Assembly: GCA_902776975.1 (NCBI GenBank)
Contig: CACYSI010000004.1
Span: forward strand, 1 to 64,000
Direction: 5' to 3'
Length of the DNA stretch: 64,000 nucleotides
Source: an uncultured Ruminococcus sp.
GTDB taxonomy: Bacteria; Bacillota; Clostridia; Oscillospirales; Acutalibacteraceae
Numbering within the stretch: the stretch's first letter is position 1; every line of letters starts with the position of its first letter. Shown in pieces: positions 45,031-55,971 of this stretch. Under the pieces are notes generated by a model. It was given only the letters and a program-made list of their open reading frames with translations, searched no databases and was not told the origin of the DNA. The position numbers and the translations under genes were made by a program.

Positions 45031-47856
45031 TCAGCTGTGGTTTAATAAGGGCTTAAGATACCGGCCCGTGAAGGACTCTCTGCATTCGGCTACCTGCTCG
45101 GGCGTGCCCTCTGCCACAACGGTGCCGCCCATGTCGCCGCCCTCGGGACCGAGGTCGATGATGTGATCGGCTGTCTTGATGAGCTCGAGGTTATGCTCGA
45201 TCACTATGACGGTGTTGCCGCTGTCGACGAGCTTATGGAGCACATCAACAAGCCTGTGTACGTCGGCGATATGCAAGCCGGTAGTAGGCTCGTCGAGGAT
45301 GTACACTGTACGCCCCGTAGGACGCTTGCTGAGCTCTGTACTGAGCTTGACGCGCTGAGCCTCGCCGCCCGAGAGGGTAGTAGCGGGCTGACCTATCTTG
45401 ATATAGCCTAAGCCGACGTCATAGATAGTTTGCAGGCGACGCTGTATCTTGGGGATGTTCTTGAAGAACTCAAGCCCCTCCTCTACGGTCATCTCGAGGA
45501 CATCGTGGATAGACTTGCCCTTATACTTGACCTCGAGTGTCTCACGGTTATAGCGCTTGCCCTTGCAGACCTCGCAGGGGACATAGATATCGGGCAAAAA
45601 GTGCATCTCTATCTTGATGATGCCGTCGCCCTGACACGCCTCGCATCTGCCGCCCTTGACGTTGAACGAATAGCGCGACGAGGTATAGCCGCGCATCTTA
45701 CTGTCGGCTGTAGAGGCGTACAGGTTGCGTATATCTGTAAAAACTCCCGTATAAGTAGCGGGGTTAGAGCGCGGAGTCTTGCCGATAGGGCTCTGGTCGA
45801 TGTTGATGACCTTATCGAGAGCGTCCAAGCCCTCTATCTTCTTGAACTTACCGGGTGTACATTTAGCGCGGTTCAGCTCGCGGGCGAGATGCTTGTACAG
45901 TATCTCGTTTATCAGAGAGCTTTTACCCGATCCGGAGACTCCGGTAACACAAACAAATTTCCCTAAAGGAATATTTACGTTGATGTTTTTCAGATTATTC
46001 TGCTGAGCGCCCTTTATCTTAAGATACTTTCCGTTGCCCTCACGACGCTTTTCGGGCAGAGGAATAGAGCGCTGACCGCTGAGATACTGACCTGTCACCG
46101 AGCCCGAGCAGGCTTCGATATCCTTTACGGTACCTGTGGCTACTATCTCGCCGCCGTGGACTCCCGCGCCGGGACCGATATCCACTATATAGTCGGCTGC
46201 ACGCATGGTATCCTCATCATGCTCGACAACTATGACGGTGTTGCCGATATCGCGCAGGCGTTTCAGCGTACCGAGCAGCTTATCGTTATCACGCTGATGC
46301 AGACCGATAGACGGCTCGTCGAGTATATAAAGCACGCCCATGAGAGCTGAGCCGATCTGAGTAGCAAGGCGGATCCGCTGACTCTCGCCGCCCGAAAGAG
46401 TGGCGGAGGCTCGGGACAGCGTCAGATATCCGAGTCCTACGGACTTAAGGAAGTTGAGTCGGGACTTGATCTCGTTGAGTATCTCGCCCGCGATCATCCT
46501 GTCACGCTCGGATATGTCGAGATCATCGACAAAATCCAGTATGCTGACCACGCTCATATCACAGAGATCGGCGATATTGACGCCGCCTACGGTGACAGCG
46601 AGGGAGATCGGCGACAGGCGCTTGCCGTTACACTCGTCGCAGGGGATCTCTGTCATGTAGCTCTGTATCTCTTCTTTAACCCACTGCGAGTTAGAATCGC
46701 GGAAACGCCGCTCCAAATTAGGTATTATACCCTCAAACTCGCGGTACATCTCGCTCTTATTGAACGGTGTGCGGCGGATGAGATGCAGCTTCTCCCCTTT
46801 TGTTCCGTAAAGTATCGCGTCTACGACCTCTTTGGGAAGCTCCTTGATCGGAGTGAAATAATCGAAGCCGTACTTCTCGGATAGTCCGTCCATGTACATC
46901 TGGGCGATGGTGTTGCCCTCCATAGCCCAGCCGGAGCCTTTTATGCCTCCCTGAGAAATGGTCTTTTCGGGGTCGGGGATTATCAGCGCGGGATCGACGC
47001 GCAGGAACACGCCGAGACCCGTACACTTGGGACAGGCTCCGAAGGGGTTATTGAAAGAGAACATACGAGGAGTCAGCTCGTTTACGCTGATTCCGTGCTC
47101 GGGACAGGCGTAGTTTTGGGAGTAGAGTATATCCTCGCCCCCTACTACGCTGACAAGCACCAGCCCGTCAGATAACTTAGAGGCTGTCTCCATGCTGTCG
47201 GACAGTCTGGATCGGATGCCGTCCTTGATGACAAGGCGGTCTATGACGATCTCGACACTGTGCTTTTTATTCTTTTCGAGAACTATATCCTCACTCAGAT
47301 CATACATTATGCCGTCTGCGCGAACTCTTGCAAAGCCCGACTTGCGCGCTGAGTCAAATACTCCCTTATGCTCACCCTTCTTGCCTCTTATCATAGGAGC
47401 GAGTATCTGTATCTTGCTGCCCTCCGGCAAAGCGAGAACGCTGTCGGTGATCTGATCTATCGTCTGACGGCTGATCTCGCGGCCGCACTTAGGGCAGTGA
47501 GGCACGCCGATACGCGCGTACAGCAGACGGAAGTAATCGTATATCTCCGTTACCGTGCCTACGGTAGAGCGAGGATTCTTTGATGTAGTCTTCTGATCTA
47601 TCGAGATTGCGGGAGACAGACCGTCGATAGAGTCGACCTCGGGCTTCTTCATCTGTCCGAGAAACATCCTCGCGTACGACGACAGGCTCTCGACATAGCG
47701 GCGCTGACCCTCGGCATAGATGGTATCGAAGGCGAGAGAGCTCTTGCCCGAGCCGGATAAGCCCGTAAGCACCACCAGCTTATCGCGGGGTATCTCGAGA
47801 TCGACGTTCTTAAGATTATGTTTTTTGGCGCCTTTTATAACTATTTTATCTTGCAT
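45031..47856 (-). CDS. uvrA: Excinuclease ABC subunit A
   Basis: 941 residues, full length. Two ABC ATPase modules ([20 protein letters not shown] and [17 protein letters not shown]), zinc modules (CPKCGREIS and [32 protein letters not shown]), and two LSGGE signatures. UvrA finds bulky DNA lesions and loads UvrB. UvrB and UvrC are not here. The ribosome binding site is weak (GTGAT). A palindromic spacer separates it from ftsH upstream. Confidence 0.97.
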   Translation of the reverse strand: MQDKIVIKGAKKHNLKNVDLEIPRDKLVVLTGLSGSGKSSLAFDTIYAEGQRRYVESLSSYARMFLGQMKKPEVDSIDGLSPAISIDQKTTSKNPRSTVGTVTEIYDYFRLLYARIGVPHCPKCGREISRQTIDQITDSVLALPEGSKIQILAPMIRGKKGEHKGVFDSARKSGFARVRADGIMYDLSEDIVLEKNKKHSVEIVIDRLVIKDGIRSRLSDSMETASKLSDGLVLVSVVGGEDILYSQNYACPEHGISVNELTPRMFSFNNPFGACPKCTGLGVFLRVDPALIIPDPEKTISQGGIKGSGWAMEGNTIAQMYMDGLSEKYGFDYFTPIKELPKEVVDAILYGTKGEKLHLIRRTPFNKSEMYREFEGIIPNLERRFRDSNSQWVKEEIQSYMTEIPCDECNGKRLSPISLAVTVGGVNIADLCDMSVVSILDFVDDLDISERDRMIAGEILNEIKSRLNFLKSVGLGYLTLSRASATLSGGESQRIRLATQIGSALMGVLYILDEPSIGLHQRDNDKLLGTLKRLRDIGNTVIVVEHDEDTMRAADYIVDIGPGAGVHGGEIVATGTVKDIEACSGSVTGQYLSGQRSIPLPEKRREGNGKYLKIKGAQQNNLKNINVNIPLGKFVCVTGVSGSGKSSLINEILYKHLARELNRAKCTPGKFKKIEGLDALDKVINIDQSPIGKTPRSNPATYTGVFTDIRNLYASTADSKMRGYTSSRYSFNVKGGRCEACQGDGIIKIEMHFLPDIYVPCEVCKGKRYNRETLEVKYKGKSIHDVLEMTVEEGLEFFKNIPKIQRRLQTIYDVGLGYIKIGQPATTLSGGEAQRVKLSTELSKRPTGRTVYILDEPTTGLHIADVHRLVDVLHKLVDSGNTVIVIEHNLELIKTADHIIDLGPEGGDMGGTVVAEGTPEQVAECRESFTGRYLKPLLNHS

Positions 47857-47879
47857 CGTATCACTTTTTCATTTTTTAT

Positions 47880-47954
47880 GGGAGGGTCAAGACCCTCCCC
47901 TACAATACTTTCTTATTCCAAAATCAGGCGGAGCGACAATTTCGTGCCCCGCCC
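47880..47954. repeat. Two extragenic palindromes between ftsH and uvrA
   Basis: A perfect stem GGGAGGGTC/GACCCTCCC with AA loop (47880-47899), and a second GC-rich inverted pair GGCGG..GCGACAATTTCGTGC..CCGCC (about 47928-47954). Compact, high-GC palindromes in an AT-richer spacer suggest a repeated extragenic element; the first may act as a weak terminator. Confidence 0.55.
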
Positions 47955-47966
47955 GATAACGATTTA

Positions 47967-49895
47967 TTATTCTTCTGTAGAATTATCTTTTGTTTCTTCG
48001 ATCTCTGCAGGCTCGGCTTCTTCTACCGCGACCGGCTCTGTATATGTGCCCGCCATCATGTCGGCGAACACCTCGCCTGTCATCTTCTCGTTCTTGATAA
48101 GATAAGCGGCGACCTCGTGGAGCTTGGAGATATGAGAGTTGAGGATATCCTCGGTCTTCTTATACGCCTCGCTGATTATGCGATGGACCTCGGAGTCGAT
48201 CTTAGCGGCGGTCTCTTCGGAATAGTTCTTGGTGTGACCCATATCTCTGCCGATAAAGATCTCGCCGTCACCCGATGTATAGTTGATCGGGCCGAGAGCC
48301 TCGGACATACCGTACTTGACGACCATGTTTGTAGCGGTCTTGGTGACCTTCTGGATATCGTTGGACGCGCCTGTGGAGATATCGCCCATTACCAGCGCCT
48401 CGGCGACTCTGCCGCCTAAGCCTACTATGATATCCTCTTCCATCTCGCGCTTGGAGGCGTAGCTCTTATCCTCGGTAGGCAGAGGCATGGTGTAGCCGCC
48501 CGCCATACCTCGCGGTATGATAGATATCTGGTGAACGGGATCCTGAGTCTCACATGAGTAGAAGCATATAGCGTGACCCGCCTCGTGATAAGCCGTGAGC
48601 TTTTTCTCGTGGTCGGACATGACCTTAGTCTTCTTCTCGGTGCCGACTACTACCTTGATAGCGGCTTCTTCGATCTCTGTCTGAGTGATAGCCTTCTTGT
48701 TCTTGCGGGCTGTCAGCAGAGCCGCCTCGTTGAGGAGGTTAGATAGATCGGCGCCCGTAAAGCCCGCTGTCTGCTTAGCTACGTCACGCAGCTTGACATC
48801 GGGAGAAAGGGGCTTCTCTCGTGAGTGTACCTTGAGTATGGCCTCACGACCGTTGATATCGGGATAACCGACCATGACCTGACGGTCAAATCGACCCGGT
48901 CTGAGCAGAGCGGGATCGAGGATGTCGGGACGGTTGGTAGCCGCTATCATGATGACGCCCTCGTTAGCGCCGAAGCCGTCCATCTCGACAAGCAGCTGGT
49001 TCAAGGTCTGCTCGCGCTCATCATGACCGCCGCCGAGACCCGCGCCGCGCTGTCTGCCGACAGCGTCGATCTCATCTATGAATACTATACAGGGAGAGTT
49101 CTTCTTAGCTGTATCAAAGAGATCGCGCACTCGTGACGCGCCTACGCCGACGAACATCTCTACGAAGTCTGAGCCGGAGATAGAGAAGAACGGTACTCCC
49201 GCCTCGCCGGCTACAGCCTTGGCGAGCAGGGTCTTACCTGTTCCGGGAGGGCCTACGAGAAGCACGCCCTTGGGTATGCGCGCGCCGAGCTTGTTGTACT
49301 TTTCGGGGGTTTTGAGGAACTCTACGATCTCTTCAAGCTCCTCTTTCTCTTCATCGGCGCCGGCGACGTCGTTGAAGGTAGTCTTCTTCTTCTCGTCGGT
49401 CTGATTCTTGAACTTAGCCTTGCCGAAGCTCATCTCTCTGCCGCCCATGCCGCCGCCCATACGGCGCATGACGAAGAACCAGAACGCGATCAGAGCCACT
49501 ACGAGTATAGCGGTGGGTATGAGCTCGAGCAGGAAGGAGTTGTCACCCACAGGAGTGAGATCATACTTCATGGGCTCGTCGGGATGCTTCTCGTTATACT
49601 TGGCTACATCATCCTTGACGTCGTCCCAGAAGGTATACCAGTCCATTATCTTGTGGTTGATGACGGTATCATCGCTCAGCTTCATCTGGATCTTGGTAGA
49701 AGAGCCGCTGCTCTCGACCTTGAACTCTGTGACCTTCAAGTCTTCAAAGTAGCCCACTACCTCAGAGTAAGTATGAGTATCCTTAGGCGACTGAGACAGC
49801 ACGAAAGACAGTATCAGTATCGCGATTATCGGTATACCGAGGTAGATCAGCAGGCTTTTTGCCTTGCCGGAATTTTGATTCTTATTATTGTTCAA
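47967..49895 (-). CDS. ftsH: ATP-dependent membrane zinc protease FtsH
   Basis: 642 residues. Two N-terminal membrane helices (about 14-31 and 120-140) around an extracytoplasmic domain; AAA+ with [17 protein letters not shown] and SRH; zinc protease motif HEAGH near 420. It degrades misassembled membrane proteins and short-lived regulators. It starts at TTG 49895, 9 bases after AAAGGAG. Normal length, with an acidic tail. Last but one in the dnaB-tilS-hpt-ftsH-uvrA direction. Confidence 0.96.
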   Translation of the reverse strand: MNNNKNQNSGKAKSLLIYLGIPIIAILILSFVLSQSPKDTHTYSEVVGYFEDLKVTEFKVESSGSSTKIQMKLSDDTVINHKIMDWYTFWDDVKDDVAKYNEKHPDEPMKYDLTPVGDNSFLLELIPTAILVVALIAFWFFVMRRMGGGMGGREMSFGKAKFKNQTDEKKKTTFNDVAGADEEKEELEEIVEFLKTPEKYNKLGARIPKGVLLVGPPGTGKTLLAKAVAGEAGVPFFSISGSDFVEMFVGVGASRVRDLFDTAKKNSPCIVFIDEIDAVGRQRGAGLGGGHDEREQTLNQLLVEMDGFGANEGVIMIAATNRPDILDPALLRPGRFDRQVMVGYPDINGREAILKVHSREKPLSPDVKLRDVAKQTAGFTGADLSNLLNEAALLTARKNKKAITQTEIEEAAIKVVVGTEKKTKVMSDHEKKLTAYHEAGHAICFYSCETQDPVHQISIIPRGMAGGYTMPLPTEDKSYASKREMEEDIIVGLGGRVAEALVMGDISTGASNDIQKVTKTATNMVVKYGMSEALGPINYTSGDGEIFIGRDMGHTKNYSEETAAKIDSEVHRIISEAYKKTEDILNSHISKLHEVAAYLIKNEKMTGEVFADMMAGTYTEPVAVEEAEPAEIEETKDNSTEE

Positions 49896-49953
49896 TATGT
49901 TTCACTCCTTTGAGCAGTGTCAGCCGGCAGCTATTTGTTATTAGATATAAGTT

Positions 49954-49979
49954 AAACTACCAACTACCAACTACTAACC
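49954..49979. repeat. ACCAACTA-type tract (copy 2)
   Basis: AAACTACCAACTACCAACTA followed by CTAACC, in the hpt-ftsH gap. Member of the interspersed tract family also seen at 36454, 55936, 58605 and 62697. Confidence 0.6.
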
Positions 49980-49988
49980 GGTAACTGT

Positions 49989-50528
49989 TTATTCATATAT
50001 CTCAGGCTTGAGTACGCCGATGTACGGCAGGTTGCGGTAATACTCCTGATAGTCGAGACCGTAGCCTACCACAAACTCATCGGGTACGTCAAAGCCGATA
50101 TAATCTACGTCTATCTCCACCTCACGGCGGGAGGGCTTGTTGAGCAGTGTGCATATTCGCACAGACTTCGCGTTCTTGGCGGAAAAATACTTTTTGATGA
50201 AGCTCAGGGTATTTCCGCTGTCGATGATATCCTCAACGATGACCACGTTCTTGTCATCTATAGGTTCTGACAAATCCTTGATTATATTCACTCTGCCGGT
50301 GCTTTTGGTGCCCTTGCCGTATGAAGATACGCACATGAAATCTATGGTGCACATCATGTCGATATTTTTGAGCAGGTCAGCCATGAACTGAACGCTGCCC
50401 TTGAGCAGTCCCACAAAGACGATCTCATCCTCGCCCTCGTAGTCGCGCTGTATCTGTTCGGCAAGCCTCTTTGCGGCGGCTTTGATCTCTTCTTCGGTGA
50501 TCAGTATTTTTTGCAGATCCTTATTCAT
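49989..50528 (-). CDS. hpt: Hypoxanthine phosphoribosyltransferase
   Basis: 179 residues. PRPP-binding motif VVIVEDIIDSGNTLSFI near 100 and the purine-site region YIGFDVPDEFVVGYGLDYQE. Converts hypoxanthine or guanine to IMP or GMP with PRPP. Overlaps tilS by 8 bases; the tilS-hpt-ftsH order is conserved in Firmicutes. Confidence 0.95.
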   Translation of the reverse strand: MNKDLQKILITEEEIKAAAKRLAEQIQRDYEGEDEIVFVGLLKGSVQFMADLLKNIDMMCTIDFMCVSSYGKGTKSTGRVNIIKDLSEPIDDKNVVIVEDIIDSGNTLSFIKKYFSAKNAKSVRICTLLNKPSRREVEIDVDYIGFDVPDEFVVGYGLDYQEYYRNLPYIGVLKPEIYE

Positions 50529-51891
50529 CCTTATCCCCCGTTAAAAGTATTATATCCCCTTCGCGGCTCAGATCGACCTGAGCCTGAGCCGACGCGCCTG
50601 AGCCGCTGAGCCACAGCACAACAGAGCCTCTCGCTATCAGCGGTATGCTGTCTCTGAGCTCTCGCGGTATCTTCAGTTCATTCATCAGCTTTTTGAGCGT
50701 TTTTGTCACCGAGCGGCGCGCGTCGGTAAAGGTATCGCCCGTCATTCGGTATCTGAGCACCGTATCAGATGTGATTATATCACACGGGATACAGTTATTT
50801 AATAATAATTTGTTAATTTTTCGATCATCCGATACGATTTTGGGAGCGTCCGCTCTCTCGGGTATCGGAACACCCGATCTGACATGATAGACATATCCGC
50901 GCTCCTTGATAAAGCTATCAAGTGAAAGATGATCTTTTTCGGTATCACTGCCGCGATTGATCCTCAGAGTACCCTGAGCGCATACGGCAGTATATCCGCC
51001 GCCGAGCTCTACCGCTCCGCCCGAGCGCATAGCCTCGATGATCAGCTCCGTATGACGGTGATCCACGGGCGCCGAGCTGAGCTTAAGCAGATTCTTTACG
51101 GCGTATTTCAATACGGCTGTGTCGAGCTTCAAGAGCTTTTCGCACGAATGACCGTACTTGGTTTTTGCACCGTTTAATTCTTTTATGGAAATTTTGTCCA
51201 AATAGATATCAGCCTCGCGCATCAGCTTTGATGTACGGGCGATATTCTCTTCCGCTCCCGCGTTGAGCTCACGCAGAACGGGCATCACACGGTGGCGCAG
51301 CTTGTTGCGGGTATAGTCGTCATCGAGGTTAGTCGAGTCAGTGACATAGCTCAGCGAGTTATCGGCGCAGTACGCCTCGATCTCAGCTCTGGAGCAGCAC
51401 AGTAGCGGTCTGATGATGTTATCGCGCTTAGCGGGTATACCGCTGAGCCCGTCCAAGCCCGCGCCTCTGGTGAGGTTCCACAGCACGGTCTCGGCGTTGT
51501 CGCCGCGATGATGCGCCGTAGCTATCAAGGCGCCGCCTAAGCTGTCTGCGGACTTTTGCAGAAAGTCATATCTGAGTCTGCGCCCGCACAGCTCTATACT
51601 CTCGCCGCTCTCAGCCGCTGCGGCGGGGACGTCGGCTTTTTCTCTGAACAGCTTGACCTTCAAGCTGTCACACAGCTCCGCGACAAAGCTCTCATCGCGG
51701 TCAGCCTCGGCTCCCCTGATGCCGTGGTTGAAATGAGCGGCGTATATATCAATATTGTATTTTTCTTTTTTGGAAATAAGCAAATGAAGCAGGCTTACCG
51801 AATCAGCGCCGCCCGACAGAGCCACGATGACCCTGTCGCCGCTTTTAAGCAGTCGGTTTTCTTCGATAAAGCGCCTCACCTTATCCTTCAC
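50521..51891 (-). CDS. tilS: tRNA(Ile)-lysidine synthase
   Basis: 456 residues. N-terminal PP-loop ALSGGADSVSLLHLL, HFNHGIRG and AELC segments, then TilS-specific substrate-binding domains. It converts C34 of the AUA-decoding tRNA-Ile to lysidine. Starts at GTG 51891, 7 bases after AGGAG, inside the end of dnaB (11-base overlap). Confidence 0.94.
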   Translation of the reverse strand: MKDKVRRFIEENRLLKSGDRVIVALSGGADSVSLLHLLISKKEKYNIDIYAAHFNHGIRGAEADRDESFVAELCDSLKVKLFREKADVPAAAAESGESIELCGRRLRYDFLQKSADSLGGALIATAHHRGDNAETVLWNLTRGAGLDGLSGIPAKRDNIIRPLLCCSRAEIEAYCADNSLSYVTDSTNLDDDYTRNKLRHRVMPVLRELNAGAEENIARTSKLMREADIYLDKISIKELNGAKTKYGHSCEKLLKLDTAVLKYAVKNLLKLSSAPVDHRHTELIIEAMRSGGAVELGGGYTAVCAQGTLRINRGSDTEKDHLSLDSFIKERGYVYHVRSGVPIPERADAPKIVSDDRKINKLLLNNCIPCDIITSDTVLRYRMTGDTFTDARRSVTKTLKKLMNELKIPRELRDSIPLIARGSVVLWLSGSGASAQAQVDLSREGDIILLTGDKDE

Positions 51892-53251
51892 GGTTACGCT
51901 CCTGTCCCGTAAAACGCATGAACTCGCCCTGCCAGTGGAGCTTGACTATAGTGGTCTCGCCGTGACGGTTTTTGGCGACTATGCACTCGCCGCTGTTCTG
52001 GTCTATAGCCGCCTGAGCGGTCTGAGCGCCCTGCTCACGGTCATAGTAGCCCTCGCGGTACAGGAAGAGAACGATATCGGCGTCCTGCTCGATAGAACCC
52101 GAGTCTCTCAGGTCGCTGAGCTGAGGGCGGTGATCCTGGCGCTGCTCGGACGCACGGCTGAGCTGACTCAGACAGATGACAGGCACGTTGATCTCCTTAG
52201 CGAGTATCTTAAGATTACGGGTGATCTCGGATATCTCCTGCACACGGTTGCCGTCGCGCCTGCCCGTAGACATGAGCTGCAGATAGTCGATGACGACAAG
52301 GTCGATGTTCTTGAGTCTGCGGAGCTTAGCCTTCATCTCAGGTACCGTGATACCCGGTGTATCGTCGAGATACAGGCTTGCGTTCTTGAGTATATCTCCG
52401 GCTCCGATGAGGCGGTTCCACTCCTCCTGACTGAGTATTCCGGTACGCAGCTTAGTGCCGCCTACGAGAGCCTCGGACGAGAGCAGACGCGAGGCGAGCT
52501 GCTCCTTGGTCATCTCGAGTGAAAAGAAGGCAACCGTCTTTTTGGCGATAACGCTGACGTTTCGGGCTATGTTGAGCGCAAAAGAGGTCTTACCCATACC
52601 GGGACGAGCCGCGAGCAGGATGAGGTCGGAGCGGTTGAGTCCGGTGATGACCCTGTCGAGATCGCCGATACCGGTAGATACGGGCTTTACGGTAGAGTCG
52701 TCGCGGCTTAACATATCGAGTCTGTCAAAGGTCTGGAACAGAACCTCGTCGATACGCTGGAGTCCCTGGATGTTCTTGCCGCGTCGGATATCAAAGATCT
52801 TCTGCTCAGCAGAGTCGATGAGCATCTGAGGCTCAAGCTCGCCGTCGGAGCTGTCCTCGATGATATCCCTCGCAGCTGTTATAAGGGCTCTTACGTCATA
52901 TTTGTCACGCACGATATGAGCATAGTTCTCAACGTTGGTGATAGACGGGCAGCTCTGAGCGAGCTGGACGAGATAGGTCTTGCCCGTAGCCTCGTCAAAG
53001 TCACGCTCACGCTTGAGAGTCTCGAGCACGGTGATCTGATCGACTGCCTTGCCCGAGGTGAACATAGCCATCATGGCGTTATATATTGTACGGTGGTTAG
53101 CGATATAAAAATACTCTGAGGACGGCAGGATCTCAGCCACACGGGCTATAGAATCGGGGTCCATGAGTATAGCGCCGAGCACGGCCTGCTCCGCTTCGGG
53201 AGAATACGGCAGTCTCAGCCCGCTGTATACGGTAGTATTATTATCCGGCAT
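51881..53251 (-). CDS. dnaB: Replicative DNA helicase
   Basis: 456 residues. N-terminal DnaB domain (LPYSPEAEQAVLGAILMD) and RecA-like ATPase with ARPGMGKTSFALNIA, Walker B DLVVIDYLQLM and the LSRASEQR arginine-containing segment. Hexameric helicase of the replication fork. AAGGA precedes the ATG; rplI lies 49 bases upstream in the transcript. No intein. Confidence 0.96.
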   Translation of the reverse strand: MPDNNTTVYSGLRLPYSPEAEQAVLGAILMDPDSIARVAEILPSSEYFYIANHRTIYNAMMAMFTSGKAVDQITVLETLKRERDFDEATGKTYLVQLAQSCPSITNVENYAHIVRDKYDVRALITAARDIIEDSSDGELEPQMLIDSAEQKIFDIRRGKNIQGLQRIDEVLFQTFDRLDMLSRDDSTVKPVSTGIGDLDRVITGLNRSDLILLAARPGMGKTSFALNIARNVSVIAKKTVAFFSLEMTKEQLASRLLSSEALVGGTKLRTGILSQEEWNRLIGAGDILKNASLYLDDTPGITVPEMKAKLRRLKNIDLVVIDYLQLMSTGRRDGNRVQEISEITRNLKILAKEINVPVICLSQLSRASEQRQDHRPQLSDLRDSGSIEQDADIVLFLYREGYYDREQGAQTAQAAIDQNSGECIVAKNRHGETTIVKLHWQGEFMRFTGQERNREG

Positions 53252-53300
53252 AGTGTTTCCTTCAAATACTGTTTTATAAATCTCCGATCAAAGCGGGAGC

Positions 53301-53747
53301 TTACAGCTTCTCTACGGATATAGTGCAGTGAGCGGTGATGCCGCTGTACAGCTTGATCTCCACATCATAGTCGCCGATATTCTTGATATCGTCCTTGAGC
53401 GTTACCTTACGCTTGTCTATATCCACATGCTTGCGGTTTTTGACCTCGGCGGCTATCTCCTTAGCGGTGATACTGCCGAAGAGTTTGCCGCTCTCACCCG
53501 CCTTAGCCTTGATGACGAACTTAGAGCCTTCGAGCTCCTTTTTAGCCTTCTCGGCGTTGGCTATGGCTGTATCTATCTTATACTTCTTGCTCTGCTCGGC
53601 GTTCTTAAACTCGTTCATTGCCTGAGCGTTAGCCTCTTTAGCCATGTTCTTAGGAAAAAGGAAGTTGCGCGCGTAGCCGTCGGATACGTTGACGAGCTCG
53701 CCCTTTTTGCCTAAACTCTTGACGTCCTGTAAAAGGATAACTTTCAT
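53301..53747 (-). CDS. rplI: 50S ribosomal protein L9
   Basis: 148 residues. N-terminal RNA-binding domain [32 protein letters not shown], long central helix and C-terminal domain ([15 protein letters not shown]). Binds 23S rRNA. AGGAGG at good spacing. It sits between gdpP and dnaB as in many Firmicutes. Confidence 0.97.
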   Translation of the reverse strand: MKVILLQDVKSLGKKGELVNVSDGYARNFLFPKNMAKEANAQAMNEFKNAEQSKKYKIDTAIANAEKAKKELEGSKFVIKAKAGESGKLFGSITAKEIAAEVKNRKHVDIDKRKVTLKDDIKNIGDYDVEIKLYSGITAHCTISVEKL

Positions 53748-53826
53748 ATCATATACCTCCTGAATAAAGATCAGTCATCGCGCGCGCCCGACACACTTGT
53801 CGATACACCGCAATCTTGACCTATCT

Positions 53827-55767
53827 CTATTTAAACTCTATCTGCTTGAGCACATCTATCAGCGTATTCTTAGCCTGCTCGAGCGTAACATCCTTAAGCT
53901 GTGTCGCCGCGACAGTCTGATGACCGCCTCCGCCTAAGCCCTCCATAATGAGCTGCACGTTGAGCTTACCGAAGGATCGAGCGGAGATATTGACCGTATG
54001 TGAGTCGATCTTTGAGATAACAAACGAAGCGTAAGCGCCCTGTATAGTGAGCAGGTCGTCAGCCGCCTGCGCGCAAACCACACGCGAGTCGCGCATATCC
54101 TCCTCGGCTACGGTGACGGCGCAGTGGTTGACTATCTGTGCCTGAGCAACCAGACGACTCTTGTTGCGGTAATTGTCGAGAGAATTTGCGAAAGCATCAC
54201 GAACCACAACAGTATCGGCGCCCTTTTTGCGCAGGAAACCCGCCGCCTCAAAGGTACGAACGCCGGTGTTGATTATGAAGCACTTGGTATCGAGCATGAT
54301 GCCGGCGAGCAGAGCCTCGGCCACGGTATGACTGAGTACGTCATCAGCAAGATATCCGATGACCTCGGTGACTAGCTCGCTCGCCGATGAAGAGCTCGGC
54401 TCATGCAGAAAAATACTCGCGTTTTCGATAGCGTTGACCATCCTGCGGTGATGGTCGATGATGACGACGTTGCCGCAGTTCTTATACAGCCGATCGCTCT
54501 CGATAAAATCGGGCGAATGTGTATCTACGATGAACAGCAGGGTACGCGGCCCCGCCATAAAGGTGCCTTTTTCCGGAGATATAAACATCTCTCCGTGAGC
54601 CTCTCTCAGACTGTCTATCATAGAACGAGCCATGGTGCGTTCGATATCCGCTACTATATGGCACGGCTTTTTGTACTTGCCGACCACCAGTGCGTATAAG
54701 CCTGCCGAAGCTCCTATGCAGTCGAGATCCGAGAACTTGTGTCCCGTGATAAGCACTTGTTCGGCACTCATGATCGCCTCGGCGATACGCTGTGATACAG
54801 CGCGCACCTTGACCTTAGAGGTCTTTTCAATGCCCTTGGCGATACCTCCGAAAAAGACATACTCGCCGTTGGTCAGCACCGCTACCTGATCGCCGCCTCT
54901 GCCCTGAGCCATCTCGAGAGCTTTGCGCGCCTGAGTAGCGCTCTCGGTGAGGCTCTCGCAGCCGTGACCGATACCGACCGAGATTGTGGCAGGTCTGCCG
55001 TTGTAGGTCACCTTGCGGATGCCGTCGAGCACCTTAAACTTCTTGTCGGTCTGCTCCATGAGCACACGCTCATCAAAGATAGCTATATATCGGTTTTCAC
55101 CGAGCTTACGCAACAGGATACTGTTGCGTGTAGCCCAACGATACAGCAGATCCTCTGCCTTGAGATGAGCTGCCGCCGCCTCCTGATCAGCCTCGGCGGA
55201 AAAATCCTCGATGTTGTCAAAGACTATCAGAGCGACGCTCTTCTTGGTATCGCGATACTTATCGGCGGTGTTCTTATAATATGTATCGTCTATGAACTCG
55301 AACAGCGCTCCGCCCTCGATCTCGCGGGCGAATACGGTATATCGCTTATTGTTGAAGTCCGAGTCAAAGGTGCCTCTCTTGACGGCGCTCGCAGGCTCAA
55401 AGCCGGCGATGAACGGTGAAATGCGGTTGTTCTCGCCCTCAAAGCCGTCTAAAAAGTTCTTTTTAAATCTGCTGTTATAGGCTATGAGCTCTCCGTGCTC
55501 TCCGCAGACAGCCACGGGAGTCTTAAGATCATCCAGAGCCTTGCCCGAGGGAGAAAAGCATGTATACATCGCCGCCATTGAAACGTTGCGTATATACGTT
55601 CTGAAACGAAGAGTCAGTATCAGAACGATAACGAACGATACAAGACACACGCCGAACTCAATCAGCCCCAATATTCTGTTGTAGTAAAATGTCGTTACGG
55701 ACATCGGCACCATGAGTACCGTCAGGATCAGAAAGACGGGCAGTACCGTCCAGACACGTTTTTTCAT
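53827..55767 (-). CDS. gdpP: c-di-AMP phosphodiesterase, GdpP/DhhP family
   Basis: 646 residues. Two N-terminal membrane helices (about 5-26 and 32-52), a degenerate PAS-like region, a degenerate GGDEF domain (about 170-300), then DHH (SDLDCIGASAGLY, VDTHSPDFI, VIIDHHRRM) and DHHA1 (GLGGGGHQTVAA). Family members cleave c-di-AMP to pApA and affect osmotic and cell-wall homeostasis. Upstream of rplI-dnaB, the canonical order. Confidence 0.92.
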   Translation of the reverse strand: MKKRVWTVLPVFLILTVLMVPMSVTTFYYNRILGLIEFGVCLVSFVIVLILTLRFRTYIRNVSMAAMYTCFSPSGKALDDLKTPVAVCGEHGELIAYNSRFKKNFLDGFEGENNRISPFIAGFEPASAVKRGTFDSDFNNKRYTVFAREIEGGALFEFIDDTYYKNTADKYRDTKKSVALIVFDNIEDFSAEADQEAAAAHLKAEDLLYRWATRNSILLRKLGENRYIAIFDERVLMEQTDKKFKVLDGIRKVTYNGRPATISVGIGHGCESLTESATQARKALEMAQGRGGDQVAVLTNGEYVFFGGIAKGIEKTSKVKVRAVSQRIAEAIMSAEQVLITGHKFSDLDCIGASAGLYALVVGKYKKPCHIVADIERTMARSMIDSLREAHGEMFISPEKGTFMAGPRTLLFIVDTHSPDFIESDRLYKNCGNVVIIDHHRRMVNAIENASIFLHEPSSSSASELVTEVIGYLADDVLSHTVAEALLAGIMLDTKCFIINTGVRTFEAAGFLRKKGADTVVVRDAFANSLDNYRNKSRLVAQAQIVNHCAVTVAEEDMRDSRVVCAQAADDLLTIQGAYASFVISKIDSHTVNISARSFGKLNVQLIMEGLGGGGHQTVAATQLKDVTLEQAKNTLIDVLKQIEFK

Positions 55768-55971
55768 AGTTTTACTCTTTCGGGTAAGAATAGCTCCTCC
55801 CTATCATCGGACAGTCGATATGATTAGCTACCAAGCAGTAGCTCTCAGCCGATCGGCGTTCGCACAAAATGCTCCGCTTCTCGGGAGAGCCTTGCATGGG
55901 TGCTGTATGCCAAATCATAGATTTGGGCAGCACCTCACTACCAACTACTAACCACCAACTACCAACTATTA
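55768..55971. other. rnj-gdpP spacer: hairpin plus ACCAACTA tract
   Basis: Between two minus-strand genes. It holds a strong hairpin (GGTGCTG/CAGCACC with CCAAATC/GATTTGG, 55899-55934) and an ACCAACTA tract (55936-55969). No promoter for gdpP was found, so read-through from rnj is possible. Confidence 0.55.
55936..55969. repeat. ACCAACTA-type tract (copy 3)
   Basis: Repeated CTACCAACTA, CTAACCACCAACTA and CCAACTATTA units just after the rnj stop. Largest and clearest copy of the family. Confidence 0.65.
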
